From contig NW_005434668.1 in the NCBI RefSeq assembly GCF_000315625.1, positions 246,265 through 310,264 of the forward strand: a stretch of 64,000 nt of DNA. The letters run 5' to 3'. A program made the translations under genes and the position numbers. This DNA is from Guillardia theta CCMP2712. Taxonomy: Eukaryota; Cryptophyceae; Pyrenomonadales; Geminigeraceae. The notes below the pieces were generated by a model. The model did no database searches. It worked only from the letters and a program-made list of their open reading frames with translations, and was not told the DNA's origin. Below, one piece after another: positions 22,424 through 31,600 of the stretch; the first letter of the stretch is position 1; each line of letters begins with the position of its first letter.

Positions 22424-24780
22424 CATTGGGTTCTCGACTGGATTTGTTTGTACCAGGCTAGCCTGTTTGTACCGAGGTATAATTGAGTTTTACCGGGTTC
22501 AAGGATTTTTGTATCAGGATCCCCTTTTCCCCTCCGTACTAAGTTTGTACTGTCAATGTCAGCAATTCCCGTGGGCTGGCAGAGCTCCCTCGACTATCAC
22601 CTCTACACCACCCGTATGTTTCAGAAGAGATGAAGTCAGGGTAGGTAGTCTGAATTCAGGAGTGGGCGAGAATCATAAAAGTCTTGGGCATTCTGGTAGT
22701 GGAATTGACGCTGAAAAGCAATCTCTTCGATTGCCGTTAGGATTCGAACGCGTGGTCAAACAGCACCCACCTGAGCTAGAGTCTTATACTCGAGGGGGGT
22801 GGCCGCGATGTGGGTTTGAATCGCCACGCCTTTGACCCCATTATTTCCACTCCAAACCTCCTTGTCGCGTAGGGTGGGTCACACTCTCGAGCGTTGCGAG
22901 TTTTACGGTTCGAATTTGACCAAGGTTCACCCTCTACCCCCCAGTCTCTGAATTTCAAATGGGAAAATGATGGGTAGGGGGTCCCCCCATTTGTCTCCAC
23001 TCCAGCCCCCCCCTCCCTCGACGAACAAGAGATGGTGAGATTGTCCCATTGACGCGCGTAAGGACGATAATGAACAATGTGAGACTTCGAATCCAACCAT
23101 GCATTGATATGCAGGAAACGAAGATACGGTTACTTGTCTATTTGTGATGACTTGGTCTCTTCTGTGAAATTCATTGTCTCTTCTGTGAAATTCAAGAAGT
23201 AGCAAGAGATTTGAACTCAACATCTCTTCCTCAACATAAAGCCAATGCAACATCTCTATCATTACCACGCTGCCTCAAATTGCACTAAAACCACTTAGAT
23301 CACTTAGCTTAGGCCGAAGATGATGTCAAAGCTGAGCAAAAAATTCAAATTCTTGCACAATGACGATTCATTCAAAATGTTCAAGTGTAATTTCAGAATG
23401 GACAGAAGATGGCATAGCAACAGCCGATCTCAGCATGTATTTTGAAACTGTGATGGTAAGCAAAAACATCATACGAAATAGTGTCTACCTTGTGTTTCTC
23501 TCTGTCTCATGGTCTACGGTATCCTTCGTGGCACAAACCCATGTGGCCAGTGAGTTGCATCGGGAACACTGTAGATGTGCTGATTGGACAATGGCAGGTA
23601 CATGATATGGTTGGCGATATTCAGAGTTTTAAGAAGATAATCGTTTGTATCAGATGCTTGCTTCAGACGTGTCGATATGAGATTCCTTTCTACGCTGATA
23701 ATCACGGCAGTGAATCGTATCATCGTGTTACTGCGGCATTGCCGATGATGTTGATGAAGCATGTTTCATGACAACCCGTGCAAATGCTTATTCTCTCTGC
23801 AAATCCTGTCTCGCAATTGCTCCAACCATGCAATTTCAGGAAAGTGTCTTGCACACTCCGAGATAGTATTGCATGTTTGACATCTAGGCTGTGATACCAG
23901 GGATCAAGCGATATATAGAGTAGGCAGAGGCTGTATCAGTCATGCAAACTTGAATCTGCGTAACAACAGTTTCTGAAGATTGTTTATTTGTTTATTTGCC
24001 AACAAATAAAAGATTCTTCACCATGATGGTGATTACTGTGGTCCCTTGTATACAACAGCTCTGAAGCAGCACTGTCCTGGTAGTAGCGGCTCACAGAACA
24101 CAAAGCACGCAAAGGACAGGAGGAACTTCGGGAGGATGTCACAGTAGACCGTATAACACTCTGAGATACACTTTTCAAAAGAAGGAGATGCAAACAAATA
24201 GAATGATGTTGCATGCAAATCGAAACAGAGGTGCCAGGATCCTAAATGAATCATGTTGGCAACAAGGTTTGAATTTTCACCAAAGATAATTGAAACTCTA
24301 CTGATCACAATAGGGATGACAATGAGGATGTGTAAACAATCACATCTGCTAAGCGTTGCTATTTGTTGCCAAGCAGAAACGCACTTGTGAACAACCTGGC
24401 ATAGATCACCGTGATCTTCATGATAGCGGATTCAACAACCAGGAGTTAAAAGAACCCGTAAGCCCAGGGTGCTATTTGTCCATCGAACTTCAATCGAACT
24501 CTGAAGTTGAGATAGGAAGGAACTTTGAATCTTCAAGATCAGGGGTTTATGTAAACTGGAAGGTGGCACATCTTGAAAGTCAATGTTTTCATTGGAGGAC
24601 ATATTATCTCCATTTCTTCTAGTCTCGATGCCTCTCAACGCAGCTGATTGTGGGCTTATGCGTGTTGCAACCCCAGGAAACAATCATCGTTGGCGCGACA
24701 TGTGTGCCCGACCCATTGCGTCTGATTATAAAATGTAACCAATCTGATTTCACACATCCAAAATATTTGCTAACACTTTG
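22424..24780. other. Gene-poor intergenic DNA
   Basis: No reading frame here has recognisable motifs or consistent splice structure. It includes a tRNA-like A/B-box pair near 22740-22781, a C-rich patch around 22990-23020, and a short direct repeat of TCTTCTGTGAAATTCA at 23158-23192. Confidence 0.45.
22740..22781 (-). other. tRNA-like A-box and B-box pair
   Basis: On the minus strand TAGCTCAGGTGG matches the RNA polymerase III A box, and CGTTCGAATCC, 12 bases later, matches the B box with one change. There is no room for an anticodon arm and the acceptor ends do not pair, so this is not a working tRNA; it may be a tRNA-derived remnant or a chance pair. Confidence 0.25.
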
Positions 24781-24789
24781 AAATTTGAA

Positions 24790-25045
24790 GGGAATGTTTG
24801 TTTGTTTGTCCGTACTGTTCGTTTGTTTGTTTGTCCGTACTGTTCGTTTGTTTGTTTGTCCGTACTGTTCGTTTGTTTGTTTGTCCATACTGTTCGTTTG
24901 TTTGTTTGTCAGTACTGTTCGTTCGTTAGTTTGTCCGTACTGTTTGTTTGTTCGTTTGTCCGTACTGTTTGTTTGTTCGTTTGTCCGTACTGTTTGTTTG
25001 TTCGTTTGTCCGTACTGTTCGTTTGTTCGTTTGTCCGTTCTGTAC
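24790..25045. repeat. 24-bp minisatellite
   Basis: About ten tandem copies of a 24-base unit built of TTTG repeats plus TCCGTACTG, with small changes between copies. As 24 is a multiple of three, it keeps frames open on both strands without being coding. Confidence 0.9.
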
Positions 25046-25256
25046 ATGACAACATGGCGGTCATGGAGATCTACTGGTACACTCGTTGTGTAAGTAAGTG
25101 CGCTGGTCTGACTGTATGGTCTGAGCACTGCAGCTTGCGCATGCACATCAAGAGCATGGACGCTGAGTGGAAGCACAACTATGGGTAAACGGGTCAGTAC
25201 AGAGATAAGATCAGAGATGTCATCGAAGAATGCAAGCTCGACGCTGAAGTAAAATT

Positions 25257-25268
25257 GTTGTTGTTGGT

Positions 25269-25306
<38 letters not shown>

Positions 25307-25366
25307 ATCATGAGGATGAGGATGAGGATGAGGATGAGGATGAGGATGAGGATGAGGATGAGGATG
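25257..25366. repeat. (TTG)n and (GATGAG)n microsatellites
   Basis: A TTG trinucleotide run at about 25255-25305 is followed at once by a GATGAG hexanucleotide run at 25311-25366. Confidence 0.92.
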
Positions 25367-25384
25367 GTGGCGGGAAGCCTGGGG

Positions 25385-25594
25385 ATGCTACCATTCGAAC
25401 GGCATCTCAGCTATGCCCTGACCTTATCAAGCTCCCTGAGCGCGAAAGCGGGAGGCAAGGGCTGGCTGGTGGTGGAGGAGAAACATGCGATCTGGGACTT
25501 CCTCAAACGCCGCTGCCTCGATATCGATGCCCGCACGAGGATGACTGCACAGGAGGCTCTGAGGCATCCCTTCCTCGCTAGTGGTATCAAGTAA
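25385..25594 (+). pseudogene. Orphan protein-kinase C-lobe end
   Basis: A frame ending at TAA 25592-25594 contains IWDFLKRRCLDIDARTRMTAQEALRHPFL, of which RCLDID-R-TAQEALRHPF is the conserved last subdomain of protein kinases. Nothing upstream supplies the catalytic loop, DFG or APE motifs: the sequence before it is microsatellite and minisatellite. It is either a broken kinase fragment or the last exon of a gene whose other exons I cannot find. Confidence 0.5.
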
Positions 25595-26690
25595 ACCGCC
25601 TCTACCCGAAGCTTTCTCCTTCCTCGCCTCTCCTCCAAGCCCTCCTCCCTTCCTCGCTAGTGGTCTTGAGTGAACCGTCTCTCCTCTGGCATCTCCCAGT
25701 CTCTCGCGATCAGCATATCAATAATTCCCAGGCTTCGCTTTTCCTTCCAACCCCTCCTATCCCCTCTCCTTCCCCCCTCCCCCCTCCCCTCATCTCTCCT
25801 CCCCCAGCCTCTCAAACTCCAATGACATGTTACAACCGCCATGCCACTGGCTGTTGAGAGCATTTCACAAGACTCAAACTGTTGTGGAATGCGTTGGGAG
25901 AAGCCTCAAAAAACGCAATCATGGCAAAGCACCAGCAAGTCTCTTGAAATATGTTTCATATACAACCGACGAAGCATTCTGGTACAGGAAGCTAGGCCGT
26001 CATCGCAATAAGGAGAATCGCATTTCCTTTATGTCTTCGAAGGTTGCCTCTCTCATCGATTCCTTTCATGTTTCCCTTCTGAAAGTGTGAAAACAGCTGA
26101 TCAGGGCTTTGGAACATCAGAATTGAGGTGTTTCAGTGCAAGTATGACAAGGAAAGTCACACAATTATTGGATAGCGTGAGCATGCAAATTTGAATGCGT
26201 ACCTTACAAGTCAATGCACAGTTACAACTATGCTCACAATGCTTCAAAGCATATTTGCATTTACACGCAACTCAACGAACTGAGATTCAAATATTTCCTT
26301 TCCACAAAATTCTTATTGCAACATGATATGCATCATCCTCAAAACACTCTGCTTAAAGGAAATGCAGTCGTTTTCCCACATGATACATTCAAATCTGGTC
26401 AAATTTGGCATCAAAAGATGTTCTTGTCATCACAATGATGTATTTATCTCACAACATGGTGCCCACAGGGCGCGATCTGCTTGAACGTGAGTCTCCCAAA
26501 CTGACACCGTGTACAACATTGGTACATTCTGTACAACGTTTAAATTCTAGAAATGGCACGGTGCTGGCAGGATCCCACAATTTGAAATGGCGTGGTTTGA
26601 CAGAAGTAAAACATTTCAAGGAAAATTTTCACTTTGAAATCCAAAACCTATTCATTAAGAAAAATCCAGGTAGAAAAAGACCCCGCCGAG
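25595..26690. other. Intergenic DNA without a visible gene
   Basis: Bases 25600-25810 are a C/T-rich tract containing a partial duplicate of CCTTCCTCGCTAGTGGT. The remainder is AT-rich with no supported reading frame. Confidence 0.4.
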
Positions 26691-26776
26691 ACGGAATAAA
26701 ATCCAGTTGAGAACCCAATGGAATGCATTCAAGGATTGTCCATTCTGAAGAAGATTTTCATGCAGGGCTATTAGAT
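26691..26776. repeat. Fragment of the interspersed repeat family
   Basis: Bases 26718-26772 are an inverted match to 27515-27569 inside the terminal-inverted-repeat element, and 26691-26718 are an inverted match to 22424-22450 next to copy 2. Confidence 0.65.
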
Positions 26777-26859
26777 GTGCAGTAAAGAGATAAGGGAGAT
26801 GCATAGCGAGCGGGTGCAATGAAGAGAGATAGAGTATAGGATAAGAGAGTCTGAAGAGA

Positions 26860-26897
26860 GAGAAGATAAGAGAGATAGAGAGAGAGAGAGAGAGAGC
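26860..26897. repeat. (GA)n microsatellite
   Basis: A run of GA dinucleotides interrupted by a few T, within a longer AGAGA-rich tract from about 26820. Confidence 0.85.
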
Positions 26898-27024
26898 GTG
26901 CCCGCCGGCATTTGAAGACCAAAAGATAAATGTTTTGAACCGTAAAGAACTTGTGACCAGAGATTGCTGCCGCGAGATTGGAACATCCGTTTCAAGGCAT
27001 CTGAAGATTGTTGTGCAGTAGTAC

Positions 27025-27272
27025 CTTGTTCGCCGATCCAGAAGTAGCTCCAGTTATGCATGCCACAGCCTAGCTCCATGACATGAAACTTCCGCCAGAT
27101 CTCCTGGTAGTTCCATTTGATCCTACTCAAAGATCAAGAAGATTAAAATCGAATCAGCTTCAAGTGCGTTTCCACACGGTTAAGCAGATATTCGACCGAC
27201 CAATCTGGCTGGGGAAGGCTTGTTTTTCCAATTCGAAGATCAATCAAACAAATTGAGGCTGAGATGAGAGGC
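27025..27272 (-). CDS. Two exons of an unidentified gene
   Basis: Exon 27201-27272 (ICLIDLRIGKTSLPQPDW) joins in phase with exon 27025-27122 (IKWNYQEIWRKFHVMELGCG, then MHNWSYFWIGEQ) across a 78-nt intron. The residue mix and splice sites look genuine, but neither end of the gene is clear and no family is recognised. It lies between pieces of the interspersed repeat, so it may be a remnant. Confidence 0.33.
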
Positions 27273-27458
27273 CTAAACAACTTGCGGCTAGAGAGAGAGC
27301 CTGATTGAAGAGAGGAGTCATCCGAATTTGTAAGGCTTGAATTGCATGAATTTTCGACAGTAACGAAACGATGCCAAGAAAGAAAAAACTCCAGTAAACA
27401 ATTCAACTAACCAAATATAAGATCAACATGATTGAGCATGTAATCGGGGCCCATAACC

Positions 27459-28044
27459 GACGGAATACTAGTTTGTTAGACTTGTACTAGTCCAAAGTCA
27501 CGCAGACGTCACATAATCATCTAATAGCCCTGCATGAAATTCTTCTTCAGAATGGACAATCCTTGAATGGTTATTGCCCACTCAGCATGACTGTGAACTT
27601 GACGTTGTATCATCGTATCTTGACTTGGAACTCTGCTGACATTCTCTTCAAGCTTGTTTGTGTGACTTTCTGACGTCCGATGTAACGTACTATTTCAGAA
27701 ACTCGGGGGGAGGATGGAACGTATGCCAGCCGTGCCAGTCAGATAGCGCCGAGTTAACAAAAACTCTCCTGTAAACCAAGACGACTTACGTGTTTGGCAA
27801 GGCGGACGATGTAGCGTGTGGGACGAAGAGGGGGGCTTTCCTAGCCGTCTTGCTAAGGTCCTCTCATGTCTGGATGCTTGGGTTTCACATCCCTGCATAC
27901 AGTCTATCTCTCATGTGCTCCTCAACTCTGGTTTTGTGTACATTAAACTCGGTCTTGAGCAAAAACTGTCGTGTTACAACTAAGGTCGATGTGACGTCTG
28001 CGTGACTTTGGACTAGTACAAGTCTAACAAACTTGTATTCCGTC
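27459..28044. mobile_element. Non-autonomous element with 56-bp terminal inverted repeats
   Basis: The left end 27459-27514 and right end 27989-28044 are inverted copies with one mismatch in 56, starting GACGGAATAC. The element is 586 bases, carries no credible gene and matches copy 2 at 21961-22423. No target-site duplication is obvious, so a MITE-like DNA element is the best guess. Confidence 0.7.
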
Positions 28045-28608
28045 AGTGATCCGAATACCTGAGTGAATACAGTGATCCACGTGTTTTCTACTCAAAGCCT
28101 TTACTCAAAGTTAAGTTAAAGCTCGCAGTGCAATACGCACTGGCCCGCGGGGCCGGGCCGCCGAAACAAGGGCTCCGAGCCTGCCAGTGAGTTGCCAAAC
28201 CCGGGCGGCAGCAAGACGTCACAGACGGTGATTCGACTTGCAAACGCATCCAGTCCAGGATCTTTCGTCAGCCGAGTAAAGAAGAGGGGGCCCTGTCAGG
28301 GCCAGAGGCTGCAGCCGGGGCCCCCGGCGGGGCCGCCCGGCCGGCCCCGGCCCTGAGAGTATGATTCTCCGGCCACAGGATCGCGGCTGTGATCTCCGGG
28401 ATCCGGCACGATCAGTGGATCAAGTTTATCGTCTGTTGTGGGGGTCAACTTGAGTAAAGCTTACTAGTAGTATGCTTGTATGGTAGGTCCTGATAGCAAA
28501 GCCGCTAGCGATATGGTGACAGGGGATCGAAAGGAATTCAGATCACCGGGGGATGCACAAATCGGTCATCTTGATGTACGATGACGTTCTCCAGCGCTTC
28601 GACTAGAC
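28045..28608. promoter_or_regulatory. GC-rich island upstream of the first giant gene
   Basis: Bases about 28135-28390 are GC- and CpG-rich (CCGGGCCG-type words), preceded at 28108-28128 by an inverted copy of the TTAACTTAACTTTGAGTAAA motif found at 9479. The last 150 bases before the start codon are ordinary in composition. No gene is seen. Confidence 0.45.
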
Positions 28609-31600
28609 ATGAGAAGGCTTAAGATGAACAAACGCTTTTGTTGTCTGGCATGTTTGATGATGGCAGCCTACAGGACAGTAGCTGGCGAATTTTCGATCAA
28701 AACAATTTCACAATCCAATCCTTTGATCGGAGCATATAACACAATCACTGTCACTCTGCAAACAACAATCAATCTGTCATATACAGACAACTCCGTATTG
28801 ACTATATCTGGATTTCAGAACGCAACTGTTTCGAATCCGGCTGATCTCACAGCACTGGACGCAAATGCTGTAAATCTTTTTTCGAATGGCACAACACCAA
28901 ATACAGGACTATGGAGCAATGGTAACCTTATCCTAAACTTGTATGATGGGAAGACACTTGTAAATGGAGACACTTATTCTTTTTCTTTTGTATTACAAAA
29001 TCCTACAAAACCTCAGGACGCAACCTCAATACACATCTCATCAAGCGGAAACGTGAGCATTCCTGCCAGTCAAATGACATCGGACAATTCAACAGCTCTT
29101 GGTGTATCATCCGGTGCTTCTCCCTTACTAGTAGTGCAACCAACATTTGAGTTCACTTATGTACAGCAAAAATATTCTCTGCCAGACATTGAAAACACCA
29201 TAACGTTGACGGTACAAAGTAATGTGGATTTCATCCAGGGAACTATCATATCTTTGACGGGCTTCAAGAACTTTCAGACTCAGACAGGAAACATAACTTA
29301 CTCCAGCAACTTCAACATATATGCCGACACAGCGATTTGGAATTTGACAAGCCAAAGCTTCCAATTCAAAATCCAAGGTCAAACTACCTCATACACAAAC
29401 TACTACATAAGTTTCAATTTACAGAGTCCGAGCTCTTCACAGTTGGCAAATGACATCCAAATTCAAGCCGAGATTCCGAATAGAAACAACCCGATCTACA
29501 CCACAACACAAACGCTCAGCCCCAGCAACGCAAGCTCCTTGGGAGTTCAGGACGGACAAAAGCCAGGATACATAGTAACCCCTATATTCGCAACAAGGTC
29601 TATCCAGCAGACCACGCCGGTGACCGGGGCGACAAACACGCTGACGGTGACGCTGGCAGCAAACTACGACCTGGCCGCAGGCTCCACCGTGACGATCCTC
29701 GGGCTCACGGGGTCGCAGACGGGCGACAGCAGCAGCCTGGCGGTGAGCTCTACGAGCGGAGTGCTGGGGACGAGCGGGGCGTGGGTACAGGCGAGCGGGA
29801 CTCTGGTGCTTACCAGCTCGGGGGGAGGCATGGTGTCGGGAGCGTCGTACGAGGTGACGTTCAACCTCACCAACCCCTCGTCAAGCCAGTCGTCGCCGGG
29901 GGCGAACGTGAGCGGGGTCATCGAGTCCGGAGGGTCCGCGGTGGGGTCGATCAGCGGGGAGGTGATGGACACGAGGGGGTCTACCTCACTGTATGGGGTG
30001 TCGAGCGGGTACTTGCCGCTTGAGGTACTGCTGCCTAGCTTCAGCACGAGGTCTATCCAGCAGAGCACGCCGGTGACCGGGGCGACAAACACGCTGACGG
30101 TGACGCTGGCAGCACCAGGGTTATAATATTAACGCTAATAAATGACGATCCTCGGGCTCACGGGGTCGCAGACGGGCGACAGCAGCAGCCTGGCGGTGAG
30201 CTCTACGAGCGGAGTGCTGGGGACGAGCGGGGCGTGGGTACAGGCGAGCGGGACTCTGGTGCTTACCAGCTCGGGGGGAGGCATGGTGTCGGGAGCGTCG
30301 TACGAGGTGACGTTCAACCTCACCAACCCCTCGTCAAGCCAGTCGTCGCCGGGGGCGAACGTGAGCGGGGTCATCGAGTCCGGAGGGTCCGCGGTGGGGT
30401 CGATCAGCGGGGAGGTGATGGACACGAGGGGGTCTACCTCACTGTATGGGGTGTCGAGCGGGTACTTGCCGCTTGAGGTACTGCTGCCTAGCTTCAGCAC
30501 GAGGTCTATCCAGCAGAGCACGCCGGTGACCGGGGCGACAAACACGCTGACGGTGATGCTGGCAGCAAACTACGATCTGGCCGCAGGCTCCACCGTGACG
30601 ATCCTCGGGCTCACGGGGTCGCAGACGGGCGACAGCAGCAGCCTGGCGGTGAGCTCTACGAGCGGAGTGCTGGGGACGAGCGGGGCGTGGGTACAGGCGA
30701 GCGGGACTCTGGTGCTTACCAGCTCGGGGGGAGGCATGGTGTCGGGAGCGTCGTACGAGGTGACGTTCAACCTCACCAACCCCTCGTCAAGCCAGTCGTC
30801 GCCGGGGGCGAACGTGAGCGGGGTCATCGAGTCCGGAGGGTCCGCGGTGGGGTCGATCAGCGGGGAGGTGATGGACACGAGGGGGTCTACCTCACTGTAT
30901 GGGGTGTCGAGCGGGTACTTGCCGCTTGAGGTACTGCTGCCTAGCTTCAGCACGAGGTCTATCCAGCAGAGCACTGCCATCTATAGTCACGTTTCCCACG
31001 CTGACGGTGACGTTGCAGCAAACTACGACCTGGCCGCAGGCTCCACCGTGACGATCCTCGGGCTCACGGGGTCGCAGACGGGCGACAGCAGCAGCCTGGC
31101 GGTGAGCTCTACGAGCGGAGTGCTGGGGACGAGCGGGGCGTGGGTACAGGCGAGCGGGACTCTGGTGCTTACCAGCTCGGGGGGAGGCATGGTGTCGGGA
31201 GCGTCGTACGAGGTGACGTTCAACCTCACCAACCCCTCGTCAAGCCAGTCGTCGCCGGGGGCGAACGTGAGCGGGGTCATCGAGTCCGGAGGGTCCGCGG
31301 TGGGGTCGATCAGCGGGGAGGTGATGGACACGAGGGGGTCTACCTCACTGTATGGGGTGTCGAGCGGGTACTTGCCGCTTGAGGTACTGCTGCCTAGCTT
31401 CAGCACGAGGTCTATCCAGCAGAGCACGCCGGTGACCGGGGCGACAAACACGCTGACGGTGACGCTGGCAGCAAACTACGATCTGGCCGCAGGCTCCACC
31501 GTGACGATCCTCGGGCTCACGGGGTCGCAGACGGGCGACAGCAGCAGCCTGGCGGTGAGCTCATCTTCGATTTATTTCAGTTCCACTGGTGAATGGAATT

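Noticed and set aside
22407-22835. 142-codon plus-strand frame starting in the repeat copy
   Set aside because: Begins inside the interspersed repeat and shows no protein-like pattern.
23340-23770. Possible small exons (MTIHSKCSSVISEW and following)
   Set aside because: Neither a continuous phase nor any recognisable motif could be built.
24395-24430. HRDLH-like string suggesting a kinase catalytic loop upstream of the orphan C-lobe
   Set aside because: No flanking kinase motifs or Asn at the expected position; taken as chance.
24619-25311. Open frames of 100-230 codons across the TTTGTCCGTACTG repeats on both strands
   Set aside because: The 24-base unit length keeps all frames open; the products are pure repeat translation.
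30127-30141. An intron removing the four stop codons
   Set aside because: No GT or GC donor and AG acceptor pair around the patch restores the module, and the patch has the same length as the missing codons.
29664-31451. Repeated antisense frames of about 136-142 codons and plus-strand 80-codon frames in the 453-bp array
   Set aside because: They recur with each unit as shadows of the GC-rich coding repeats.
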